A stretch of DNA of 64,000 nt, from positions 558,001 to 622,000 of the forward strand of contig NZ_CP050022.2 of assembly GCF_011602485.2 (NCBI RefSeq). Reading direction: 5' to 3'. The notes under the pieces were generated by a model. It ran no database searches, was not told the origin of the DNA, and was given only the letters and a program-made list of their open reading frames with translations. This DNA is from Bradyrhizobium sp. 1(2017). GTDB lineage: Bacteria > Pseudomonadota > Alphaproteobacteria > Rhizobiales > Xanthobacteraceae. The translations under genes were made by a program, and so were the position numbers. Position 1 is the stretch's first letter. Every line of letters starts with the position of its first letter. Below, in pieces: positions 1 through 7,536 of the stretch.

Positions 1-388
1 CGAACGCGATCTTGGATTCCGAGCCGATGCCGAGCCACACCGTGAACACGGGATAGAGGATCACCAGTGGCACCGCGTAGAGGCTCGACACCATCGGCAT
101 GATCAGCACGCGCGGGCCGGGCAGGCTGCCGACGATGGCGCCGAGCAGGATGCCGCCGCCGCAGGCGAACGCCATGGAGACAACGACCTCGTAGAGCGTG
201 ACCGCAAGCGCATGGCCGTATTCACCCGCGTCGGTCCACCCGGCCATCAGCGTGGACGATAGCGAGGGCAGGAACAGCTCGGCAATCAGACCGGTGCGCG
301 GCAGCAGCTCCCACAACGCGATCAAGCCGATCACGATCAGATATCGCAGCGTCTTTGCACTTATTCTGGCACTCATCCTGGCGCTCAT
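1..388 (-). CDS. ABC transporter permease, partial (C-terminus beyond left edge)
   Basis: This is the N-terminal 129 codons of an inner-membrane permease of the SsuC/TauC type. Translation from the ATG at 388 gives a short basic N-terminus (alternative ATG at 376), then a first membrane segment containing IVIGLIALWELLPR and further hydrophobic stretches around the GGGILLGAIVGS region. It begins 8 bases after the stop of the ATPase gene and is read on the same strand, so it is the last visible gene of an operon that already encodes one permease. Two different permeases with one ATPase suggest a heterodimeric channel, which is inference. The C-terminal half, including the cytoplasmic loop that contacts the ATPase, lies outside the window. 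The substrate cannot be read from this fragment. Confidence 0.85.
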   Translation of the reverse strand, partial: MSARMSARISAKTLRYLIVIGLIALWELLPRTGLIAELFLPSLSSTLMAGWTDAGEYGHALAVTLYEVVVSMAFACGGGILLGAIVGSLPGPRVLIMPMVSSLYAVPLVILYPVFTVWLGIGSESKIAF

Positions 389-396
389 CGTTCGTC

Positions 397-1203
397 TCAC
401 GCCGATTTGCGGATATGCCGCCAGATGCGGTCGCGCAGGCTGCCGAAGGTATCGCCGCTGAGCATCTCGTAGGTCCGCGGCCGCGGCAGCTGGACCTGAA
501 GATGGTCCACGATGCGCCCGGGCCGCGCAGACATCACGATCACCTCGTCGGCGAGATAGACGGCTTCGGTGAGGCTGTGCGTGACGAAGACGACCGTCTT
601 GCCGGTCGCTGCCCAGATGCGCAGCAGCTCGTCGCCCATGGTCATGCGCGTCTGCTCGTCGAGCGCCGCGAACGGCTCGTCCATCAGCAGCACCGGCGGA
701 TCCTGCACCAGCCCGCGCGCGATCGAGACCCGCTGCTTCATGCCACCCGAGAGTTCATGCGGATGGCGCTTGCCGAAACCGTCGAGCCCGACCAGCTTGA
801 GCGCATCCTGCGCCTTGGCGCGGCGCTCGGCCTTGGGTACGCCGCGCAGCGCCAACGGAAACTCGACATTGTCCTCCGCCGTCAACCAGGGAAACAGGCT
901 CGCCTCCTGGAACACCACGCCGACCCGGTCGGGGTCGGGCTGCAGGATCGGCGCCCCGCTGATGGTAATGGTGCCCGCAGTCTGCTGGCGCAGGCCCGCC
1001 ATCATCATCAGAAGGGTCGACTTGCCGCAGCCGCTGGGGCCGACCAGCACGACGAAGCGGCCGGGCTTGATCTCCAGCGAGACGTCCTCCAGCGCGACGA
1101 CGTCCTGCGACCGGGTCTTGAACACCTGGCCGACGTTCTTGACCTCGATCGCGCCGGCGCGCGCGGCGGGCTTCAAAGGGGTCACGTTCGCCAATGGCTG
1201 CAT
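397..1203 (-). CDS. ABC transporter ATP-binding protein (nitrate/sulfonate/taurine type)
   Basis: This 268-aa cytoplasmic ATPase powers the importer encoded around it. All nucleotide-binding motifs are intact: Walker A GPSGCGKSTLL, the signature LSGGMKQR, Walker B VLLMDEPFAALDEQTR and the switch histidine in VFVTHSLTEAVYLADEV. Length and motif spacing match the SsuB/TauB family. The start chosen is ATG 1203 (MQPLANV); an ATG five codons upstream at 1218 is also in frame. Either start overlaps the end of the upstream permease gene by 22 or 37 bases, which implies translational coupling. The next gene downstream begins 8 bases after its stop. Family membership is secure, but the transported compound is not known; taurine, sulfonate, nitrate and pyrimidine importers share this architecture. 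Confidence 0.93.
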   Translation of the reverse strand: MQPLANVTPLKPAARAGAIEVKNVGQVFKTRSQDVVALEDVSLEIKPGRFVVLVGPSGCGKSTLLMMMAGLRQQTAGTITISGAPILQPDPDRVGVVFQEASLFPWLTAEDNVEFPLALRGVPKAERRAKAQDALKLVGLDGFGKRHPHELSGGMKQRVSIARGLVQDPPVLLMDEPFAALDEQTRMTMGDELLRIWAATGKTVVFVTHSLTEAVYLADEVIVMSARPGRIVDHLQVQLPRPRTYEMLSGDTFGSLRDRIWRHIRKSA

Positions 1204-1937
1204 CGCGTTTCCACCCATCTGACAAGTTCGTTGAAGGTCATGGCGATCGCGGCGACCATCACGACGCCGGCGAGGAGCTGCTTCATCTGGAAATTTTCGC
1301 CCCAGGTCGCGATCTGGTGCCCGATGCCGTCGCGCGAGGCGTACATCTCGGCGAGGATCACGCCGGTGAGGTTGAAGATCATGGAGATCCGCAGCGCTTC
1401 GAGCAGCACCGGCAGCATGCTTGGCAGGTAGACCCGGAACGCGGTCTGCATCGGCGTGGCGCCATAGGAGCGCGCCACCGTCAGATGCTCGACCTTGACC
1501 GACTCCACCGCCGTCGTGGTCGACATGATCACGATGAATATCGTTGAGAAGAAGCCGAAGCCGACCTTCTGGGCGAAGCCGACGCCGAACACCAGGATGA
1601 ACATCGGCAGGAAGATCGATTTCGGGATGCTGAAGGCGAAGAACAGCAGCGGCTTGGCGACATCGGCAAAGTAACGGTTCTCCGCGACCAGGAAGCCGAT
1701 CAACGCGCCGAAGGGCACGGCCAGCGCGAACGCCGTCAGCACCTCGGTCGCGGTGACCATCAGGTCCTTCTGCACGGCCGCGCGCTGAAGCAGGTCGCCG
1801 AGCGTCACGAAGGTGTCGGACGCCGACGGCAGCAGGCGCGCATTGACGATGCCGGTGCGCGACAGCACCTCCCACAGCGCCAGGACCGCGACGATGATCG
1901 CGATCCGCGCAAGGTTGATGGCGAGCGTGCTCTGCAT
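1182..1937 (-). CDS. ABC transporter permease
   Basis: A 251-aa integral membrane permease of the binding-protein-dependent transport family (BPD_transp_1, SsuC/TauC-like). About six hydrophobic segments are visible, beginning with INLARIAIIVAVLALWEVLSR and including FAFSIPKSIFLPMFILVFGVGF. The cytoplasmic EAA-like loop lies near EALRISMIFNLTGVILAEM. The start is ATG 1937, five bases after the stop of the solute-binding protein gene. Its 3' end overlaps the ATPase gene. Within the operon it is the first of two permeases; the other starts at 388. Sequence alone does not reveal the substrate. Confidence 0.92.
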   Translation of the reverse strand: MQSTLAINLARIAIIVAVLALWEVLSRTGIVNARLLPSASDTFVTLGDLLQRAAVQKDLMVTATEVLTAFALAVPFGALIGFLVAENRYFADVAKPLLFFAFSIPKSIFLPMFILVFGVGFAQKVGFGFFSTIFIVIMSTTTAVESVKVEHLTVARSYGATPMQTAFRVYLPSMLPVLLEALRISMIFNLTGVILAEMYASRDGIGHQIATWGENFQMKQLLAGVVMVAAIAMTFNELVRWVETRCSHWRT

Positions 1938-1942
1938 CGCGA

Positions 1943-2905
1943 CTACTTGGTCGGGACGGGCTTGAACTTGGTCGAGATCACGTCCTCCACCGGCACGATG
2001 TCCTTGAGCCCGCCGAGCTTGGCGAGGTCGAGCGACAGCTGCACGGCGGCGCTCACATTGGCCGCCCCCATGTCGCCGCTGGTCTCGAGCTTCATGATCG
2101 TGTTGTCGTATTCCAGGCCGGCGATCTCCGGCGGCATTTCGTAGAGCTCGGCGATCAGCTTGACGGTGACGTCGCGGTTGGCGCGCATGAACGCGACCGC
2201 GCCGTAGAGGGCGTTGACGGCCTTCTGCACCAGCTGAGGCTTGGCCTCGGCGAATTTGTCGAGCACGATCCAGCCTGCGGTGAGGTTGGGCGGAACCGCG
2301 GTCGCGTAGTCGAGGATGGTCTTGGCTTCGCCGGATTTCGAGATCTGGAAGCTCAGCGGCGAATAGACCACGGCGGCCTCGACATTGCCGGCCAAAAGGT
2401 TCGGCACAAGGCCGCCGCCGCCGACGGGGACACGCGTGAAGTCGATCTTCTTGTCCTGGATGGTCCACAGCGCAAGCAGGTCCGAGCCCGAGCCGGCCGC
2501 GGTGATCGCCACCTTCTTGCCGTTGAGGTCCTTGACGTCGAGCGTGGACTTGGTCGGCACCATCAACTGCCAGCCGAAATTGCCCATTGCGGCGTTGGCG
2601 ACGATGCGCGACATCACGCCCTTCTTGCGTCCGGCGGACACCAGCGACGGCGGGTCGAGGATGATGTCGGCCGCGCCTGCTGCCATGCCCTCGAAGGTCT
2701 CCGCGCCGCTGCGATAGATGGTCAGCTCGGCCTTGATGCCTTCCTTCTCGAACAGCTTTTGGCGCACCGCGGTCTCGGCGATCGTCGTCGGCCAGTAGGT
2801 CTTCGTGGGCAGGCCGACGCGGATGGTGTCGGCGGCGCTCGCAGGTCCCGTCAGAATCGCGGCGGCAACGAGCGACATGAACGCATGACGGCGATTGATC
2901 TTCAT
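1943..2905 (-). CDS. ABC transporter substrate-binding protein (NMT1/TauA-like)
   Basis: This 320-aa periplasmic binding protein delivers the substrate to the two permeases. It starts with a typical signal peptide (MKINRRHAFMSLVAAAILTG, cleavage probably after ASA near residue 24). The mature part has the NMT1/SsuA pattern: IRVGLPTKTYWPTTIAETAV near the N-terminus, LNGKKVAITAAGSGSD at the lobe boundary and GWIVLDKFAEAKPQLVQKAV in the second lobe. A Shine-Dalgarno-like GGGAGGAAA precedes the ATG. It is the first transporter gene after the GntR regulator (51-bp gap), so the five genes probably form one transcript. The ligand is unknown; the family binds small anionic or aromatic compounds. Confidence 0.9.
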   Translation of the reverse strand: MKINRRHAFMSLVAAAILTGPASAADTIRVGLPTKTYWPTTIAETAVRQKLFEKEGIKAELTIYRSGAETFEGMAAGAADIILDPPSLVSAGRKKGVMSRIVANAAMGNFGWQLMVPTKSTLDVKDLNGKKVAITAAGSGSDLLALWTIQDKKIDFTRVPVGGGGLVPNLLAGNVEAAVVYSPLSFQISKSGEAKTILDYATAVPPNLTAGWIVLDKFAEAKPQLVQKAVNALYGAVAFMRANRDVTVKLIAELYEMPPEIAGLEYDNTIMKLETSGDMGAANVSAAVQLSLDLAKLGGLKDIVPVEDVISTKFKPVPTK

Positions 2906-2956
2906 TCTGTTTCCTCCCGGTCTCTTTTTGTTTGTGTGCCGGATTTTTCCGGATCG

Positions 2957-3685
2957 TCAGGTCGTGCGGCTCACCTCCGCAATGCGCGAGGCGGCGAGCT
3001 CGACGAATTCCTTGGTCGTGCCGAAATGCTCTGACAAGGCGCGAACTGCCGCATCCGCATCGCGCTTCATCACGGCAGCGACGATCGCCTCGTGCTCGGC
3101 CTCGACGTCGCGCGGCTTGACGCCGGGCTCGCGACGGATCGAGAGACGGCGATATCGCTCGCTTTGCTCGTGCAACACGTCGCGGAAGCCGAGCAGCCAT
3201 GGCGAGCCGCAGGCATTGACCAGCGCACGATGGAAGATGCGGTGACGGATCACCCATTCCTCGTAATGCACGGTCGGATCATCGGGGTAGTGATAGGGGA
3301 CGGCTTTCAGCGCCGCCCAGGTCGACTTCACCGAGGCGAGCCAGGCATCATCGCCGCGCTCGATCGAACGTCGCAGCGCGAGCCCCTCGATGTCGATCCG
3401 GGTCTGGGTCACGTCGGCGAGATCGGCGAGCGACACCGGGCTGACGCGGAAGCCGCGCTGGTCCGACGCCTGCACGAGACCGTCGGCGACGAGCCGCGAC
3501 AGCGCCTCGCGGACGGCGGCAAGGCTCACCGAAAACTGCTTGGCGAGGCCGGCGATGTGCAGCTTCTGGCCCGGCATCAGCCGCGCCGCCAGGATGTCGG
3601 CGCGCAGCCGCTCATGCAGCGCCGAGGTCAGGCTGCGCGGACCATCGCCGGGGTTTCCGGACATATCGAACTGAAGCGGACCCAT
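2957..3685 (-). CDS. GntR-family (FadR/FCD subfamily) transcriptional regulator
   Basis: A 242-aa regulator with an N-terminal winged helix (about residues 15-80; LTSALHERLRADILAARLMPGQ, then SVSLAAVREALSRLVADGLV as recognition region) and a C-terminal all-helical FCD ligand domain. The FCD residues expected to bind a metal or carboxylate are suggested by RIDIEGLALRRSIE, HRIFHRALVNACGSPWLL and EHEAIVAAVMKRDADAA. ATG 3685 is preferred; a GTG at 3709 and an ATG at 3664 are alternatives. It stands directly upstream of, and co-oriented with, the ABC importer, so it probably controls that operon and itself through the palindrome at 3730-3743. The inducer is likely the transported compound or a catabolite, which is inference. 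Confidence 0.9.
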   Translation of the reverse strand: MGPLQFDMSGNPGDGPRSLTSALHERLRADILAARLMPGQKLHIAGLAKQFSVSLAAVREALSRLVADGLVQASDQRGFRVSPVSLADLADVTQTRIDIEGLALRRSIERGDDAWLASVKSTWAALKAVPYHYPDDPTVHYEEWVIRHRIFHRALVNACGSPWLLGFRDVLHEQSERYRRLSIRREPGVKPRDVEAEHEAIVAAVMKRDADAAVRALSEHFGTTKEFVELAASRIAEVSRTT

Positions 3686-3729
3686 CGCGGGATGATTGCA
3701 AGACGGCACCCCGGGGTCAATAGATAATC

Positions 3730-3743
3730 GAAAATCGATTTTC
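3730..3743. promoter_or_regulatory. Perfect 14-bp palindrome, candidate GntR operator
   Basis: GAAAATCGATTTTC is an exact palindrome. It overlaps a second one, ATCGA-AAA-TCGAT (3727-3739). It lies 21-45 bp upstream of the possible GntR starts, the position expected for autoregulation. Assignment to the GntR protein is by proximity only. Confidence 0.5.
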
Positions 3744-3826
3744 CTGGGTCGCTACACGTCACGGTCGTGCTGGAGGCGCCGGTCCTCGCTACAGGGCTTG
3801 GCCGCCTGCGTAGCCAAGAGACGGTG

Positions 3827-4693
3827 CTAGCTGCACGCCCAGTCGAACTTCATATCCCTGAAGTCGAGCTGCGCGTTGCCGCCGCCGAAATTGTAGCCGC
3901 CGAAATATTCCTCGAACTCGATATAGAACGGGCTCATCTCCGGCTCGAGCTGCATCGGCCGCATCGTGCCGCCGAGATGGTTGGGGGCGTGGTCCTTGAC
4001 CCACTCATGCAGGCGGAAATTGTCGCCGTTCGTCACCCCGCCGACGAAATAGTAATAGGGCTGGTAGCCGGTCGGCGGGTTCTTGCGGGTGTCCTTGTCC
4101 TGCGGGCCCTTGCCGGCATTGGGATCAATCGCGCGGGGCGTCAGGGCGATCGCGCGCGTCTCGCGGAGATCGGCGCGCGGCGGAGCGGCGAACATCTTCC
4201 TGGCGTAGGGCGCGGCAGCCTCGTGGAAGGCGCTGGCGCCGCCGACATCGAGCCAGCGCGGCCGCTCGGCGGTCGCAAGCGCCAGCGGCGCGGGCGGCGT
4301 GGCGAACGCGCCCTCATATTCGGCCCTGGACAGCAGCAGCGACGCATATTCGTAGTCGAGAATGTCGGTCATGCGCGACAGGCGCGGATGCGCGGGGCGC
4401 GCCAGCACGGCCTCGCGGATTTCAGGGTCGTCGGGCGCGCCGCCGTCATTGTGATCGGGTGCGGTGGCAAAGAACGACACCGCGACGATGTCCGGGCCAT
4501 GCACGCGATAATCCTCCGGCAGCAGAAGCGTGAACCCGTGCATCAGCGGATAGCCGCTGACCGGATCGAGCGGCCATTGTTCGCTCGCGATGCCCGGCGG
4601 CAGCCCATAGACCCAGCCTTGGTCGCGCGCGCGGTCGACGGGACGATCCAGCATCTGCAAATCATAGGCACGCGAAGGCAAGGCAAACGCCAC
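3827..4693 (-). CDS. Conserved hypothetical protein, 288 aa, no recognised domain
   Basis: I do not recognise this family. The protein has no signal peptide or membrane segment. It is rich in aromatic residues and proline, with a C-terminal cluster (SPFYIEFEEYFGGYNFGGGNAQLDFRDMKFDW) that resembles the glycine/aromatic strands of a beta-sandwich. A central stretch reads KNPPTGYQPYYYFVGGVTNGDNFRLHEW. Translation probably begins at GTG 4693, because GGAGACGACCC precedes it at normal spacing and no in-frame ATG is nearby. It lies 208 bp downstream of the cyclase gene on the same strand, with no clear terminator between, so co-transcription is possible. Codon use matches the neighbours, which supports a real gene. 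No function can be assigned. Confidence 0.7.
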   Translation of the reverse strand: MAFALPSRAYDLQMLDRPVDRARDQGWVYGLPPGIASEQWPLDPVSGYPLMHGFTLLLPEDYRVHGPDIVAVSFFATAPDHNDGGAPDDPEIREAVLARPAHPRLSRMTDILDYEYASLLLSRAEYEGAFATPPAPLALATAERPRWLDVGGASAFHEAAAPYARKMFAAPPRADLRETRAIALTPRAIDPNAGKGPQDKDTRKNPPTGYQPYYYFVGGVTNGDNFRLHEWVKDHAPNHLGGTMRPMQLEPEMSPFYIEFEEYFGGYNFGGGNAQLDFRDMKFDWACS

Positions 4694-4901
4694 GGGTCGT
4701 CTCCATCCGAGTTCGAGCCTCGCCGTTGAGGCGATGGTTGGTCGCGGGGAGACGGGATGTGGTTCGGGTGGGGAGGTAGGGATGCGAGGGTTTTGCCCGA
4801 CGTGTCAACGACGCAAGCGCTCGCGGGGGTCCTGCGTAACCCATTGATCCCGCACGCACCGTCTACTGTGCATGGGGTTGTTTTCGCACTTTTTGTTTGG
4901 G

Positions 4902-7349
4902 TTAACCTCGCCGCCTTGCCGCGGAGGCGTCGACCACGTTGTCCACCTCCTCGCGCCAGGACAGGATCTCCATCGCAAGCACGGGGTGATTGAAGCCCTT
5001 GAGCTGGAGATCGTCGAGGGCGCGGGCCTCGACCCACGGCTCGACCATGCCGTAGACGCGGCGGCTGACCACGACCTGGCCGGCCTTGGCCTCGCCGCAG
5101 AGGCGGGAGGCGAGGTTGGTGACGCTGCCGATCGCGGCATATTCCAGCCGCTGCTCGAAGCCGACCTGGCCGAGCGTGGCATAGCCGAGCGCGATGCCGA
5201 TGCCGAAGCCGAGGCTGTGGCCGCGATTGCGCCAGCGCTCGGTCAGCGGGCCGATGGTGTCGCGCATCTCCATCGCCATCTTCACGGCGCGCTTGGTGTG
5301 GTCCTCGAACTGGATCGGCGCGTTGAACAGCACCATCACGCCGTCGCCGGCATATTTGTCGAGTGTGCCCTCGTATTTGAAGATCAGCTTGCCGAGCGCG
5401 GCGTGATATTCGCGCAGCACATTCATCGCCTCTTCCGGCTCGGTTGCTTCCGTGAACGCAGTGAAGCCGCGCAAATCGCAGAACACCACGGTCACCTCGC
5501 GGCGCTGGCTGGTGAGCAGCCCTTCGGGGCTGTCGGAGGAGGCGATCAGCTGCGCCACCTGCGGTGCCAGGAAACGCTCGAGCTTGCGAATGCGCTCGAT
5601 CTCGCCGAGCTGGGTCTTGACCCGCGCCTCCAGCGACTTGTTCCAGTCCTTGAGCTGCTCGGTCTGCTGCTTGAGCTTGTCGGCCTGGGCGCGCACGGTC
5701 TCGTTCGCGGCCGCCAGCTCGCGGCCCTTGTGATCGACCTCGGTGAACAGCCGCGCATTGCGCATCGCCAGCACCGCCTGGTTGGCGAAGGTGCGCATCA
5801 GGCCGATGATGCTGGGGGCGAACGCGCCGCTGGCACGGCGCAACACCACCAGCGAGCCCAGCGTGCCCTGCTGATCGACCAGCGGCACCACCAGCACCGA
5901 GTGGAAACCGGCATTGATCGCGACGTCGCGCAGCGGCTGCTCGGCGGCTTCGTCGAGATCGGCCAGCGCGATCGGCGCGCCGCTGACCGCGGCATCGCTG
6001 AGGATGTTCGCCCCTTCCTCGATGGTGACATGCGCACCCTCGGCCGATCTGTCGATGCCGCCCGCCTCGACCAGGTTGAAGCGGCGCTCTGTGGCGTCGT
6101 AGCCGTAGATCAGCACGGCATCGGCATGGGTGATCTCGATGGCGCGGGCCGCGATCGTCGGCAGCACGGCGTTGAGATCGAGCGAGGAGGCGACCGCACG
6201 GCCGACCTCTTCCAGCACCTTGAGCTCGTGGTTCGACTGCGCGAGATCGCGGGTGCGCTCGTCGACCTTGGTCTCCAGGTTCGAATAGGTCTCCTGGATC
6301 TGATCGGCCATGCGGTTGAACTGGCCGGCGAGGTCCTCCAGCTCGTCCGAGGTGTGCACGTCGATGCGGTGGCTGAAATCGCCCTCGCCGAGCTTGTGGG
6401 CGCCGTCGCGCAGCGCCGTGATCGGGATGATCATGCGGCGGGCGAGCAGGGTGCCGGCGAGGATCGCGACCATCAGGCCCATGCCGATGAGCAGCGCGAT
6501 GCGCACCAGCTGGTCGCGGATCGGCATCAGGGCCTGGGTGGTCGGCTGCTCGAACAGCACGCTCCAGCCGAGCTTCGGCACCGTGCTCGCGGCGCTCATC
6601 ACCGAATGGCCGTTGAAGTCGGTGCCCGACGTGGCGGGCTCGCCGCCGGGCGCGATCGCGGCCGCGACCTGCGGCAGCTTCGACAGGTCCTTGCCGACGT
6701 CGGGCCCTCTCGAGGACGTCGCCAGCACGCGGCCGCGCGGATCGACCACATAGGCAAAGGCCGCCTTGCCGACCTGGGCATCCGACAGCAGCTCCGAGAG
6801 GAAGCTGAGATCGATCTCGGCGACCGTGACGCCGGCGTTGAAGCCGGAATGCGCCACCGAGATCGACATGTACGGCGTCCGGTCCGCGAACCAGGCCGGC
6901 GCGTAGCTGACGCCGCGGGCGACTGTCTCGGTGAAGCGCATGTCGCGGGAGAGGTCGGCATTGCTGCCGGTCGTGGTCGACTGCCGCGAGACGCGCAGCA
7001 CCTCGCGGCCCTCGCCGTTGAGCTGGAACAGCTGGTTGACGACGGAGACCTGGTGCAGCAGCGACGCATAGTCGGCGCGGCGCTTCTCGAGCGTGTCCTG
7101 GCTCGCCCGGGTCACCCAGCTGATCTGGCGCTCGAGCTCCGAGATCGACTGCTCGATCCGCCGGGCGGCGCCTTGCGCCCGGTCCTCCAGCCCATCGGTC
7201 AGCTGCGTCCGGGTGGCGCGATAGGAGATCCAGGTCTCCATCGCGCCGTTGACAGCGAGCACGAACACGACGAGGCCGACGAGGGAGACGACGTATTTGG
7301 CGAACAGGCCCTCGCGCAGAAACCGTGTCTTGTCGTTCGCTCCTGCCAT
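4902..7349 (-). CDS. Membrane sensor class III adenylate/guanylate cyclase (sensor-HAMP-GAF-CYC)
   Basis: An 815-aa inner-membrane protein predicted to make cAMP or cGMP in response to an external signal. The order is: TM1 (about residues 17-38), a periplasmic dCache-like sensor of about 250 aa, TM2 (IALLIGMGLMVAILAGTLLA, about 287-307), HAMP (RMIIPITALRDGAHKLGEGDF), GAF (about 390-540), a coiled coil (KGRELAAANETVRAQADKLK onward) and a C-terminal class III cyclase domain. Both metal-binding aspartates are present (VTVVFCDLRGF and KYAGDGVMVLF), as are the transition-state Asn and Arg (TNLASRL). The usual adenine-selecting Asp is replaced in IGSVTNLASRL, so the choice of nucleotide is uncertain. 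A Crp/Fnr-type regulator lies at 9826, making a local cAMP circuit plausible but unproven. Confidence 0.92.
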   Translation of the reverse strand: MAGANDKTRFLREGLFAKYVVSLVGLVVFVLAVNGAMETWISYRATRTQLTDGLEDRAQGAARRIEQSISELERQISWVTRASQDTLEKRRADYASLLHQVSVVNQLFQLNGEGREVLRVSRQSTTTGSNADLSRDMRFTETVARGVSYAPAWFADRTPYMSISVAHSGFNAGVTVAEIDLSFLSELLSDAQVGKAAFAYVVDPRGRVLATSSRGPDVGKDLSKLPQVAAAIAPGGEPATSGTDFNGHSVMSAASTVPKLGWSVLFEQPTTQALMPIRDQLVRIALLIGMGLMVAILAGTLLARRMIIPITALRDGAHKLGEGDFSHRIDVHTSDELEDLAGQFNRMADQIQETYSNLETKVDERTRDLAQSNHELKVLEEVGRAVASSLDLNAVLPTIAARAIEITHADAVLIYGYDATERRFNLVEAGGIDRSAEGAHVTIEEGANILSDAAVSGAPIALADLDEAAEQPLRDVAINAGFHSVLVVPLVDQQGTLGSLVVLRRASGAFAPSIIGLMRTFANQAVLAMRNARLFTEVDHKGRELAAANETVRAQADKLKQQTEQLKDWNKSLEARVKTQLGEIERIRKLERFLAPQVAQLIASSDSPEGLLTSQRREVTVVFCDLRGFTAFTEATEPEEAMNVLREYHAALGKLIFKYEGTLDKYAGDGVMVLFNAPIQFEDHTKRAVKMAMEMRDTIGPLTERWRNRGHSLGFGIGIALGYATLGQVGFEQRLEYAAIGSVTNLASRLCGEAKAGQVVVSRRVYGMVEPWVEARALDDLQLKGFNHPVLAMEILSWREEVDNVVDASAARRRG

Positions 7350-7536
7350 CCCGATCCTCTCGCGCCGCCACTGACGCTGCGCGCTACGGGCCGTACGGCC
7401 CTTTCGAGCCTTCTACCACAGTTTGGGCCGGGGGATTGTCAAGGGGCGGGCCGGGCCAGCGTTGTGGTTACCCGCCGTGGGCGCCGGGGCGGCCGAAAAA
7501 AGAGCAGGCGGAGAAGCGGCGAATTTGGTTCGCCGA

